Below, piece by piece: positions 42,771-50,979 of a stretch of 64,000 nucleotides of DNA. The notes under the pieces are model-generated. The model was given only the letters and a program-made list of their open reading frames with translations. It was not told the origin of the DNA and ran no database searches. Both the position numbers and the translations under genes were made by a program. Every line of letters starts with the position of its first letter. The first letter of the stretch is position 1. Source of the DNA: JAVJUV01 sp047314965 (GTDB taxonomy: Bacteria > Pseudomonadota > Alphaproteobacteria > Rhodobacterales > Rhodobacteraceae); contig NZ_JBLBVK010000045.1 in NCBI RefSeq assembly GCF_047314965.1, positions 1 through 64,000 of the forward strand. The letters are read 5' to 3'.

Positions 42771-43939
42771 TCTCCGTCGACGAGGCGCTGGGTCACATCT
42801 TCGACCTTGTCGTACCGACGGGGGTCGAGACTGTACCGCTGCGCTCTGCCGCCGGGCGCATCCTGGCGGCGCCGGTCGCCGCCGCACGGAACCAGCCGCC
42901 ATTCGCCGTATCCGTCATGGATGGCTTTGCCATCGCCACGACCGATGCCAATCCGGGCGACGGATTCCATGTCATCGGAGAAGCCGCCGCCGGCCACGCC
43001 TACAAGGGCGCCGTTGGCCCTGGCGAGGCAGTCCGCATCTTTACCGGAGCGCCCGTTCCGGATGGCGCCGCGCGTGTCATCATACAGGAAGACGCCACGC
43101 GCGAGGGCGATTGGATTGTTCTTGGCGAGAAAATCGATTCAAAGCTGTATATCAGAGAGATAGGTGCCGATTTTAAGATCGGCCAAACCCTTGATCCGCC
43201 GCTTGTCCTTTCTCCTGCGCATGTCTCGCTCATCGCCTCGATGAACGTGCCCGAGGTGACCGTCGCGCGCCGACCAAGGGTGGCCCTGATCGCCACCGGC
43301 GATGAACTTGTCATGCCGGGCGAGACTCCCGGCCCCGACCAGATCATCGCGTCGAACAGTTTCGGCATTGCCGCCGCGCTGGAGCAGGACGGCGCAGAGA
43401 CGCGCCTTCTGCCCATCGCGCGCGACAACGCGGCGAGCCTTGAAGCCTGTTTCGCTCTGGCGACCGGCACCGACCTGATCGTGACGATCGGCGGCGCCTC
43501 CGTCGGCGATCACGACCTCGTCGGGCAGGTCGCCGCCGACCTTGGAATGGAGCGCGCCTTCTACAAGATCGCGATGCGCCCCGGCAAACCGCTCATGGCT
43601 GGACGCCTGAATGGAACTCCGATGATAGGACTTCCCGGAAATCCCGTTTCTTCAATGGTTTGCGCTCATATCTTCGTACGACCTATGGTTCGCGCAATGC
43701 AGGGGTTACCCAAGGTCGCGCTGCCCATGCGCAGCGCACCGCTCGTGGCTCCCATCGGCCCGAACGGTCCCCGGCAGCATTACATGCGCGCAACTCTCTC
43801 GGACGACGGGATCACTGTCGCCGACCGCCAGGACAGCGCGCTTCTGTCAGTACTGGCCAGCGCCAACGTTCTGGCGGTCCGCCCACCCCATGACGGCAGC
43901 CGCGAGGCAGGCGACGAAATCGCATTCATCGAATATTAA
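42767..43939 (+). CDS. moeA: Molybdopterin molybdenumtransferase MoeA (GTG start)
   Basis: The 390-residue protein has the MoeA blocks FAVSVMDGFAIATTDA, IFTGAPVPDGAARVIIQEDA, LIATGDELVMPGE, TIGGASVGDHDLV, the KIAMRPGKPLMAG motif and GLPGNPVSS. It inserts molybdate into the cofactor. The start is GTG at 42767, overlapping the moaC stop; no ATG matches the family N terminus. It ends the trp-ung-moa operon. Confidence 0.95.
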   Translation: MISVDEALGHIFDLVVPTGVETVPLRSAAGRILAAPVAAARNQPPFAVSVMDGFAIATTDANPGDGFHVIGEAAAGHAYKGAVGPGEAVRIFTGAPVPDGAARVIIQEDATREGDWIVLGEKIDSKLYIREIGADFKIGQTLDPPLVLSPAHVSLIASMNVPEVTVARRPRVALIATGDELVMPGETPGPDQIIASNSFGIAAALEQDGAETRLLPIARDNAASLEACFALATGTDLIVTIGGASVGDHDLVGQVAADLGMERAFYKIAMRPGKPLMAGRLNGTPMIGLPGNPVSSMVCAHIFVRPMVRAMQGLPKVALPMRSAPLVAPIGPNGPRQHYMRATLSDDGITVADRQDSALLSVLASANVLAVRPPHDGSREAGDEIAFIEY

Positions 43940-43960
43940 CCAATCATTGACACAAAAAGG

Positions 43961-43975
43961 GAACGAGAGTAGAAC
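43961..43975 (+). promoter_or_regulatory. SOS box (LexA operator), GAAC-N7-GAAC
   Basis: GAAC at 43961-43964 and GAAC at 43972-43975 are separated by exactly seven bases, which is the alphaproteobacterial LexA operator. It lies 54 bp upstream of the lexA start codon, so it marks autoregulation of lexA. Confidence 0.9.
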
Positions 43976-44029
43976 ATCGGCTGAACACATGCGCGAATGC
44001 GCAGGGCCGAGCAGAGGAGGTTTGCATCA

Positions 44030-44722
44030 ATGCTGACCCGTAAACAACTGGATTTGCTTGAATTCATCCACAGGCGCGTTCAACGCGACGGCGTTCCGCC
44101 TTCGTTCGATGAAATGAAGGAGGCGCTGGACCTGCGGTCCAAGTCCGGCATTCATCGCCTGATCACGGCACTGGAAGAGCGTGGCTTCATCCGCCGCCTC
44201 GCCCACCGCGCCCGCGCCATCGAGATCGTCAAGCTTCCCGACAGTCTCGACAAGGGAAAGACCTTCGTGCCTCGCGTCATCGAAGGCGACAGGCCCGACA
44301 CGCCACCGCCGGCCCGCGCCATGCCGGTCGAAGCCCAGGCAATGGAACTGCCCGTCATGGGCCGGATCGCCGCCGGTGTGCCGATCGCGGCGATCAGCGA
44401 GGTCAGCCACCACGTCGCGGTGCCCGGCCAGATGCTGACCGGCAAGGGGCATCACTATGCGCTTGAAGTCAAAGGCGACTCGATGATCGACGTTGGCATC
44501 AACGACGGTGATATCGTGGTGATCCGCGAGACGAACACCGCCGACAATGGCGATATCGTCGTCGCGCTGGTCGAGGACGAGGAAGCCACGCTGAAACGCT
44601 TCCGGCAGCAGGGCGACACGATCGCGCTGGAGGCCGCCAACCCGGCCTACGAGACGCGACTGTTCCGCTCCGATCAGGTCAAGGTGCAGGGGCGCCTTGT
44701 CGGCCTGATCCGCAGCTACTGA
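44030..44722 (+). CDS. lexA: SOS-response repressor LexA
   Basis: The 230-residue repressor has an N-terminal winged helix (MLTRKQLDLLEFIHRRV, SKSGIHRLITALEERGFI), a 40-residue linker and a self-cleaving peptidase domain: cleavage site Ala115-Gly116 (RIAAGVPIAA), catalytic Ser151 (KGDSMIDVGI) and Lys189 (EATLKRF). AGGAGG precedes the ATG at 44030. Its operator lies upstream. Its last bases overlap the convergent comEC gene by 7 bp. Confidence 0.96.
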   Translation: MLTRKQLDLLEFIHRRVQRDGVPPSFDEMKEALDLRSKSGIHRLITALEERGFIRRLAHRARAIEIVKLPDSLDKGKTFVPRVIEGDRPDTPPPARAMPVEAQAMELPVMGRIAAGVPIAAISEVSHHVAVPGQMLTGKGHHYALEVKGDSMIDVGINDGDIVVIRETNTADNGDIVVALVEDEEATLKRFRQQGDTIALEAANPAYETRLFRSDQVKVQGRLVGLIRSY

Positions 44723-46788
44723 GACCAGAGCCGCGCGCCCGCCACCTGGCGCGCGGTAACCATTCGGGGGCCTTCGGGCCCCACTTCTATGGCCAGTGCC
44801 CCGACCCGGTCTAGACGGACCGCGTCATAGACCTCGCACTCCGACGGAGCATCGACCGCGACGTTGACCACCACCGCGGCCGCCTCGCGGCAGCGGGCAA
44901 CAGCCTCGGCCGCGGCGCGCTTGCCGGTGGCATGGAAAAGCGTCAGCCCTTCGATCTCCACGACCCGCACGGCGTCATCTCCGAATGCGGTGCGGCCGTG
45001 CGCCTCCGCCTGTCCGGCCCTGTCGCCATCGTTTTCAAGCCAGCTTGTCGCCGCGAACCCATCGCCTTTCGGCTTAGACAGGGCGCGGCCCTTGGGTGTC
45101 ATCACCCCGACCAGCCCGCCGGATTGCGAGATCAGCGCCCGAGGCCGCTCCGCTTGCCCCCAGAGCACAAGAGCCAGCACCATCAGCGGCATCCCTGCCG
45201 CCCGCGCCCGGCCTCGAACGATGACGATCCAGAGCGCGCCGAGGGCCATCAACGGCAACACCGCAGGCCCGGGAGCGATCACCGCGCTGACCGATCCCGG
45301 CCAGCCCGAGACCGTGCGCGCCACGGAGAGGATCCAGAGGATCGGCCACTCCATCAGCTTCAGGCCGACCCAACCCAGCCCCAGGGGCGCGAGAACCGCC
45401 GACACCACCGCCGCCGGGATGATGACCGCCCCCATCAGCGGCACCGAAACGATGTTCGCGATCAGCCCGTAATGCGGCACCTGGTTGAAATGCGCCGCCG
45501 AGATCGGGGCGGTCGCCATTCCCGCAACGAAGGACGACAGGGCCACGCCCCCTGCGACACGTATCCAGGCAGGCCATCGCCCGGGCGACCACGCGCGTCC
45601 CTGCATGGCCCCGTAGACCGCGACAAGTGCGGTGGTCGCGGCGAAGGACATCTGGAAACCGGGGCCATAAAGCGCCTCGGGCCGCAGGCTCAACACGATC
45701 AGCGCCGCAACGGCCACTGACCGCAACGTGATCGCGCGGCGGTCCACCAGTACGGCGGCGAACATCACCGCCACCATGATGAAGGCGCGTTCGGTCGCGA
45801 CATTGCCGCCGGAGAGCGCCAGGTAGACCGCGCCCGCGCACAACGCCGCGATGGCAGCGATCTTTCGTACCGGCCATCGCAGTCCGACACCTGGAAAGGA
45901 GGCAAGCCCCAGGCGCAGCGCGGAGAAGACGAAGCCCGTCAGAAGCCCCATGTGCAGCCCCGAGATCGCCAGAAGATGCGCGAGGTTCGAGGCCCTCAGC
46001 GCCTCCAGCACCTCCGAATCCATGCCGGAGCGGTCCCCGGTCGTGATCGCCGCCGCGAAGCCGCCCACGGGCGACGGCAGGGCGTCCTGAACGGCGCGCG
46101 AGATGTGCATCCGCAGCCTGTAGACGGCGAGAGACAACTCATGCCCCTCGTGCGGCGCGTAGGCCAGAACGGGAACGCGGGTGTAACCTACCGCGCCCAA
46201 CCGCTGGAACCATGCCTGGCGGCGAAAGTCGTAGCCGCCGGGCTCGACCGCACCGGCCGGGGGCGACAGATGCGCCGTGGCGATGACTGTCAGGCCCGGT
46301 TCGGGCTCCAGGTAGCCTTGCACGCCATGGAGCGCGATCCTGACGCGCGCCGGGGTGCGCTCCCGCGGGACGTCCTTCAGCCGCACCCGGTCCAGCGTCA
46401 GGCGCACGGCGTCGGAGGCCGAACGGTCTATGGCAACGATCCGCCCCTCGACCGGGCCGTAGTAGCGGAACGCCAGCACGGGTTCCGCCACCGAATGCGC
46501 GCGCTGCCCTGCCACCGAGAACCCCGCCAGCGCCAGAAGAAGCGCGGTGATCACGAGTCGGCGACCCGGCCCCCGAACCCATCCGAGCCCCAGCAGAAAC
46601 GCCATGACAGCCGCGACAGCCAGCCAGGAGCCGCGCCCCGGCTCCCACTTGAGCGCGAAGTAGGTAGCGATGCCAGAAGCGAAGAAAACAGGTGCCCAGG
46701 GAAAGAGAGCGCCCCTCTGCCCGTCCAGCCACGTCCCGCACTGCTTCAGAAGGCGCACCCTTGTCACCTCCGGGCGCGTTGAATACAC
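44716..46788 (-). CDS. comEC: ComEC/Rec2-family DNA uptake channel
   Basis: The 690-residue membrane protein has an N-terminal OB-like DUF4131 region (RIVAIDRSASDAVRLTLDRV, LEPEPGLTVIATAHLSPP) and the competence domain with HLLAISGLHMGLLTGF, GGNVATERAFIMVAVMF and multiple helices. It would move single-stranded DNA across the inner membrane. The C-terminal part shows no HxHxDH metallo-beta-lactamase motif, so the nuclease-like domain of classic ComEC appears absent or degenerate. It is divergent from gltX across only about 40 bp. Confidence 0.9.
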   Translation of the reverse strand: MYSTRPEVTRVRLLKQCGTWLDGQRGALFPWAPVFFASGIATYFALKWEPGRGSWLAVAAVMAFLLGLGWVRGPGRRLVITALLLALAGFSVAGQRAHSVAEPVLAFRYYGPVEGRIVAIDRSASDAVRLTLDRVRLKDVPRERTPARVRIALHGVQGYLEPEPGLTVIATAHLSPPAGAVEPGGYDFRRQAWFQRLGAVGYTRVPVLAYAPHEGHELSLAVYRLRMHISRAVQDALPSPVGGFAAAITTGDRSGMDSEVLEALRASNLAHLLAISGLHMGLLTGFVFSALRLGLASFPGVGLRWPVRKIAAIAALCAGAVYLALSGGNVATERAFIMVAVMFAAVLVDRRAITLRSVAVAALIVLSLRPEALYGPGFQMSFAATTALVAVYGAMQGRAWSPGRWPAWIRVAGGVALSSFVAGMATAPISAAHFNQVPHYGLIANIVSVPLMGAVIIPAAVVSAVLAPLGLGWVGLKLMEWPILWILSVARTVSGWPGSVSAVIAPGPAVLPLMALGALWIVIVRGRARAAGMPLMVLALVLWGQAERPRALISQSGGLVGVMTPKGRALSKPKGDGFAATSWLENDGDRAGQAEAHGRTAFGDDAVRVVEIEGLTLFHATGKRAAAEAVARCREAAAVVVNVAVDAPSECEVYDAVRLDRVGALAIEVGPEGPRMVTARQVAGARLWSQ

Positions 46789-46832
46789 CCGCGCGAGCCT
46801 AGGCCCTCATGCTTACCCAAAGGTTAATGCCC

Positions 46833-48227
46833 ATGCCCGTCGTCACCCGCTTCGCCCCGTCGCCCACCGGATACCTGCATATCGGAGGCGCGCGAACGGC
46901 GTTGTTCAACTGGCTCTATGCGCGCCACACGGGCGGCAAGTTCCTCCTAAGGATCGAGGATACGGACCGCGCGCGCTCCACGCCCGAAGCGACCGAGGCC
47001 ATCTTCAAGGGCCTGAAATGGCTGGGTCTCGACTGGGACGGCGACGCCATCAGCCAGTTCGAGCGCGCCGGACGTCATGCCGAGGTGGCCCGCGAGATGC
47101 TGTCCACGGGACGCGCGTACAAGTGTTTCTCGACGCCCGGGGAAATCGAGGCCTTTCGCGAAGCGGCGCGGGCGAAAGGCGAAAGCACGCTGTTCCGCTC
47201 GCCCTGGCGCGACGTTTCCGAGGCCGACCACCCCGATGCTCCTTACGCGATCCGCGTCAAGGCCCCCCGCGAAGGCGAAACCGTGATCCGAGATGCCGTT
47301 CAGGGCGATGTCACCATTCGCAACGACCAGTTGGATGACATGATCGTGCTGCGCTCGGACGGCACGCCCGTCTACATGCTGGCGGTGGTGGTCGATGACC
47401 ACGACATGGGCGTCACGCATGTAATCCGGGGCGACGATCACCTGAACAACGCCGCCCGCCAGATGCTTGTCTACGACGCGATGGGCTGGGACGTGCCGGT
47501 CTGGGCGCATATCCCGCTGATCCATGGCGAGGACGGCAAGAAGCTCTCGAAGCGCCACGGCGCGTTGGGAGTCGAGGAATGGGCCGCCGAAGGTTATCCT
47601 GCCCCCGCCATGCGCAACTATCTTGCCCGGCTGGGCTGGAGCCACGGCGACGACGAGTTCTTCAACGATGCTCAGGCAATAGAATGGTTCGATCTCGGTG
47701 GCATCAAGAAGGCCCCGGCCCGTTTTGACACCAAGAAACTCGCCAACCTCTCGGGCCAGCATATCGCCGCGATGGACGATGCTGCACTCGTAGCAGGAAT
47801 TCAGGAATTTTTGACACTTTCCGGTCAGGACAGGTTGACAGACGACAAGGCGGCGGAGTTGGAGGGTGCAATGTATTGTCTGAAAGAGCGTGCCAAGACA
47901 TACCCGGAAATCATTGAAAAAGCGTCATTTGTTCTGACTTCCCGGCCGCTGGAGCCGGACGAGAAATCGGCGGCAGCGCTGGATTTGGTATCCCGTGGTA
48001 TACTGAAAGAATTGACGCCGCACCTGCAAAATGCTAGCTGGACACGCGACACGCTGGAAGGGATCGTGAAGTCCCTCGCCGAAGCTCACGGGTTGGGTCT
48101 TGGCAAGCTCGCGGGACCGCTGCGCGCGGCGCTTGCGGGACGTTCCGTTACTCCCAGTGTCTTCGACATGATGCTTGTTCTCGGACGCGAAGAGACGATA
48201 CTTCGGATCGCTGACTGCGCCGAGTGA
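46833..48227 (+). CDS. gltX: Glutamyl-tRNA synthetase
   Basis: The 464-residue class I synthetase has the HIGH-type motif APSPTGYLHIGGARTALF near the N terminus, DTDRARSTPE, the SKR variant of KMSKS (GKKLSKRHGALG) and an anticodon-binding C-terminal domain. In-frame ATGs lie at 46809, 46827 and 46833; AAAGG at 46819-46823 has the best spacing to 46833, which gives the family start VVTRFAPSPTG. Confidence 0.95.
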   Translation: MPVVTRFAPSPTGYLHIGGARTALFNWLYARHTGGKFLLRIEDTDRARSTPEATEAIFKGLKWLGLDWDGDAISQFERAGRHAEVAREMLSTGRAYKCFSTPGEIEAFREAARAKGESTLFRSPWRDVSEADHPDAPYAIRVKAPREGETVIRDAVQGDVTIRNDQLDDMIVLRSDGTPVYMLAVVVDDHDMGVTHVIRGDDHLNNAARQMLVYDAMGWDVPVWAHIPLIHGEDGKKLSKRHGALGVEEWAAEGYPAPAMRNYLARLGWSHGDDEFFNDAQAIEWFDLGGIKKAPARFDTKKLANLSGQHIAAMDDAALVAGIQEFLTLSGQDRLTDDKAAELEGAMYCLKERAKTYPEIIEKASFVLTSRPLEPDEKSAAALDLVSRGILKELTPHLQNASWTRDTLEGIVKSLAEAHGLGLGKLAGPLRAALAGRSVTPSVFDMMLVLGREETILRIADCAE

Positions 48228-48313
48228 CAGGACGGTTCCGCCGCAAGGCGGGGGCGCTTGAATGAACCACGCTCGCCCAACGGGGGCGCAGCGTCCGAGG
48301 AGACAGGGAAAAC

Positions 48314-49609
48314 ATGGCTGACACGGGCAAAACTGCGAAACTCTCGTTTGACGGCAAGGAACTGGAACTGCCGATCCTGTCCCCCTCCGCGGGCCCCGAC
48401 GTGATCGACATCCGCAAGCTCTATGCTCAGGGCAACATCTTTACCTATGACCCGGGCTTTACCTCGACGGCATCCTGTGACTCGACCATAACCTTCATCG
48501 ACGGGGACAAGGGCGAGCTTCTGCATCGCGGTTACCCGATCGACCAGCTGGCTGAGAAATCGCATTTCCTCGAAGTCTGCTACCTGCTGCTTTACGGCGA
48601 ACTGCCGACGGCGGACCAGTTGGAAGATTTCGAGAACCGCGTCACGAACCACACGATGCTGCATGAACAGATGCAGTATTTCTTCCGTGGCTTCCGGCGC
48701 GATGCGCACCCGATGGCCACCATGGTCGGCGTCGTCGGCGCGATGTCCGCCTTCTACCACGACAGCACCGATATCGCCGACCCCTGGCAGCGCGAGGTCG
48801 CTTCGATTCGCCTGGTCGCCAAGATGCCCACCATCGCTGCCTGGGCCTACAAGTACTCGATCGGGCAGCCCTTCGTGTACCCGCTGAACTCGCTCGACTA
48901 CGCGTCGAACTTCCTGCGTATGTGCTTTGCCGTCCCGGCCGAGGATTACGAGGTCAACCCGATCCTCAGCCGCGCGATGGACCGCATCTTCACGCTTCAT
49001 GCCGACCACGAGCAGAACGCCTCGACATCGACGGTGCGCCTTGCTTCGTCCTCGGGCGCCAACCCCTTCGCGTGCATTGCCGCAGGTATCGCCTGCCTCT
49101 GGGGCCCGGCCCATGGCGGCGCCAACCAGGCCTGCCTCGAAATGCTGCGCGAGATCGGCACGCCGAACCGCATCCCCGAGTTCATCGAGCGCGCCAAGGA
49201 TAAGAACGATCCGTTCCGCCTGATGGGTTTCGGCCATCGGGTCTACAAGAACTTCGACCCGCGCGCGAAGGTGATGAAGCAATCCGCGGACGAGGTGCTC
49301 GATCTGCTGGGCATCGAGAACAACCCGACGCTTCAGGTCGCCAAGGAGCTTGAGAAGCGCGCGCTGGAAGACCCCTATTTCGCGGACAAGAAGCTCTATC
49401 CGAACGTCGACTTCTATTCGGGCATCATCCTCGACGCGATGGGCTTCCCGACCTCGATGTTCACGCCGATCTTTGCGGTCGCGCGGACTGTTGGCTGGAT
49501 CAGCCAGTGGAAGGAAATGATCGCCGATCCGCAGATGAAGATCGGCCGTCCCCGCCAGCTGTACGTTGGCGAGACGACCCGCGATTACGTCGACGTCGAG
49601 AAACGCTGA
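48314..49609 (+). CDS. gltA: Citrate synthase (type II)
   Basis: The 431-residue enzyme has the hexameric gram-negative type pattern: an N-terminal domain with SFDGKELELPIL, catalytic His in GPAHGGANQACLEML, His in MGFGHRVYKNFDPRA and Asp in YPNVDFYSGIIL. It condenses acetyl-CoA and oxaloacetate in the TCA cycle. GACAGGGA precedes the ATG. The 86-bp leader holds a CCGCC-GCAA-GGCGG tetraloop hairpin. Confidence 0.97.
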   Translation: MADTGKTAKLSFDGKELELPILSPSAGPDVIDIRKLYAQGNIFTYDPGFTSTASCDSTITFIDGDKGELLHRGYPIDQLAEKSHFLEVCYLLLYGELPTADQLEDFENRVTNHTMLHEQMQYFFRGFRRDAHPMATMVGVVGAMSAFYHDSTDIADPWQREVASIRLVAKMPTIAAWAYKYSIGQPFVYPLNSLDYASNFLRMCFAVPAEDYEVNPILSRAMDRIFTLHADHEQNASTSTVRLASSSGANPFACIAAGIACLWGPAHGGANQACLEMLREIGTPNRIPEFIERAKDKNDPFRLMGFGHRVYKNFDPRAKVMKQSADEVLDLLGIENNPTLQVAKELEKRALEDPYFADKKLYPNVDFYSGIILDAMGFPTSMFTPIFAVARTVGWISQWKEMIADPQMKIGRPRQLYVGETTRDYVDVEKR

Positions 49610-49616
49610 CACAGAA

Positions 49617-49644
49617 AAGGGCGCCCAAGGGCGCCCTTATTCTT
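49617..49644. terminator. Bidirectional hairpin terminator after gltA
   Basis: AAGGGCGCCC and GGGCGCCCTT form a 10-bp inverted repeat with a 2-base centre, followed by ATTCTTTT on the plus strand. It lies 7 bp after the gltA stop and 42 bp beyond the stop of the convergent enoyl-CoA hydratase gene, with A residues on its left edge, so it may serve both. Confidence 0.85.
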
Positions 49645-49686
49645 TTCGAGAATTCAACAGGCCGGGCGCGACATGGGCAGCGCGCC

Positions 49687-50463
49687 TTATCGACCTTCGT
49701 ATTCCGCGGGGCGCTTCTCCAGGAAGGCCAGCACGCCTTCGCGGAAGTCCCGCGTCATGCCACAGCGGCCTTGAAGTTTCGCCTCCAGCAGAAGCTGCTC
49801 GTCGAGCGAGTTGTTGAAACTCGCGCGCATCGCCTCTTTCGTCTGGCGGTAGGCCACTGTCGGTCCAGCGGCCAGCGTCGCCGCGCGGCGGCGCCAATGG
49901 GCATCGAAGTCGTCGTCCGGCACCGCTTCCCAGATCATGCCCCAGTCGGCGGCCTGTCTGGCGCTGACAGGTTCGGCGAAAAGCGCCGCGCCCATGGCAC
50001 GCGCAAAACCGATCTGGCGCGGCAACCAGTAGGTTCCGCCCGCGTCCGGGATCAGCCCGATCCGCGTGAACGCCTGCAGGAACACCGCGCGTTCAGCCGC
50101 GATCACGACGTCGGCCGCCAGCGCCAGGTTCGCCCCTGCCCCGGCCGCCGGCCCGTTCACCGCAGCGATCGTTGGGACCGGGCAGTCGAAGATGGCCCGG
50201 AGAAGCGGCACGTATTCGTCGCGCAGCGTCCGCTCGAGGTTGGCGTTCGCCACCGAGGAGCTGTCCCCCAGATCCTGCCCCGAACAGAACGCCTTGCCCT
50301 CACCTGTCAGGACAATGCAGCGCGCGTCGGTTTCCGCAGACTTGACGGCGTGCAGGATCTCGGCCCGCATCTGGGTGTTCAGCGCGTTCATCACACCGGC
50401 TCGGGCAAGGGTGATCACCGCGTAACCGTCGGTCCGGGTCAGGCGAATGGTCTGGTAGTCCAT
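49687..50463 (-). CDS. Enoyl-CoA hydratase/isomerase-family protein (PaaG-like)
   Basis: The 258-residue crotonase-fold protein has the oxyanion-hole regions GEGKAFCSGQDLGD and NGPAAGAGANLALAADVV, with FTRIGLIPDAGGTYWLPR. The SGQDL and PDAGGT patterns resemble the ring-opening isomerase PaaG of phenylacetate breakdown more than simple hydratases. AGGAAGG precedes the start at 50463; an in-frame ATG at 50493 lacks a site. No other paa genes are adjacent. Confidence 0.85.
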   Translation of the reverse strand: MDYQTIRLTRTDGYAVITLARAGVMNALNTQMRAEILHAVKSAETDARCIVLTGEGKAFCSGQDLGDSSSVANANLERTLRDEYVPLLRAIFDCPVPTIAAVNGPAAGAGANLALAADVVIAAERAVFLQAFTRIGLIPDAGGTYWLPRQIGFARAMGAALFAEPVSARQAADWGMIWEAVPDDDFDAHWRRRAATLAAGPTVAYRQTKEAMRASFNNSLDEQLLLEAKLQGRCGMTRDFREGVLAFLEKRPAEYEGR

Positions 50464-50532
50464 CGAAAATCCTTCCTGTCGCATTCGCTTCACATAAGTG
50501 AACGAAGTGGTTCAGGAAAGAGGCACCTTACG

Positions 50533-50979
50533 TCATTCGTCGATAAGCTCGGCCAGTCGCGCGCGCTCTTCCTCGCTCAGCTGCGCGCTTTCCGGCTGAC
50601 TGCGACGCCGGCGCAGGTAGACCAGCGCAATTCCAAGTGCAGCCAGAAGCATCGCGGGCCCTGCCAGGTAAAGGATCAGGCTGGAGCCCGTCGCACGCGG
50701 GCTGAGGAGGACGTATTCACCGTAGCGCGCAACCAGGAAGTCGATCACTTCCTCGTCGCTGTCGCCCTCGAGAAGGCGCTCGCGGACCAGAAGGCGAAGG
50801 TCACGGGCCAGTTCGGCATTGGATTCGTCGATCGATTCATTGCGGCAGACAAGGCAGCGCAGACCTTTCGACAACTCGCGCGCGCGCTCCTCCAGAACCG
50901 GATCGTCCAGCACCTCATCGGGCTGAACCGCAAAGGCCGCGCCCGCGAGCATCAGCCATACCAGGAGAACCCGTATCAT
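50533..50979 (-). CDS. ccmH: Cytochrome c biogenesis protein CcmH
   Basis: The 148-residue protein has a signal or membrane segment (MIRVLLVWLMLAGAAFA), the LRCLVCRNESI motif with redox Cys42 and Cys45, and a C-terminal helix (LAGPAMLLAALGIALVYL). It keeps apocytochrome cysteines reduced for heme ligation. The start at 50979 overlaps the ccmF stop in ATGA; an upstream in-frame ATG at 50994 is less likely. Confidence 0.93.
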   Translation of the reverse strand: MIRVLLVWLMLAGAAFAVQPDEVLDDPVLEERARELSKGLRCLVCRNESIDESNAELARDLRLLVRERLLEGDSDEEVIDFLVARYGEYVLLSPRATGSSLILYLAGPAMLLAALGIALVYLRRRRSQPESAQLSEEERARLAELIDE

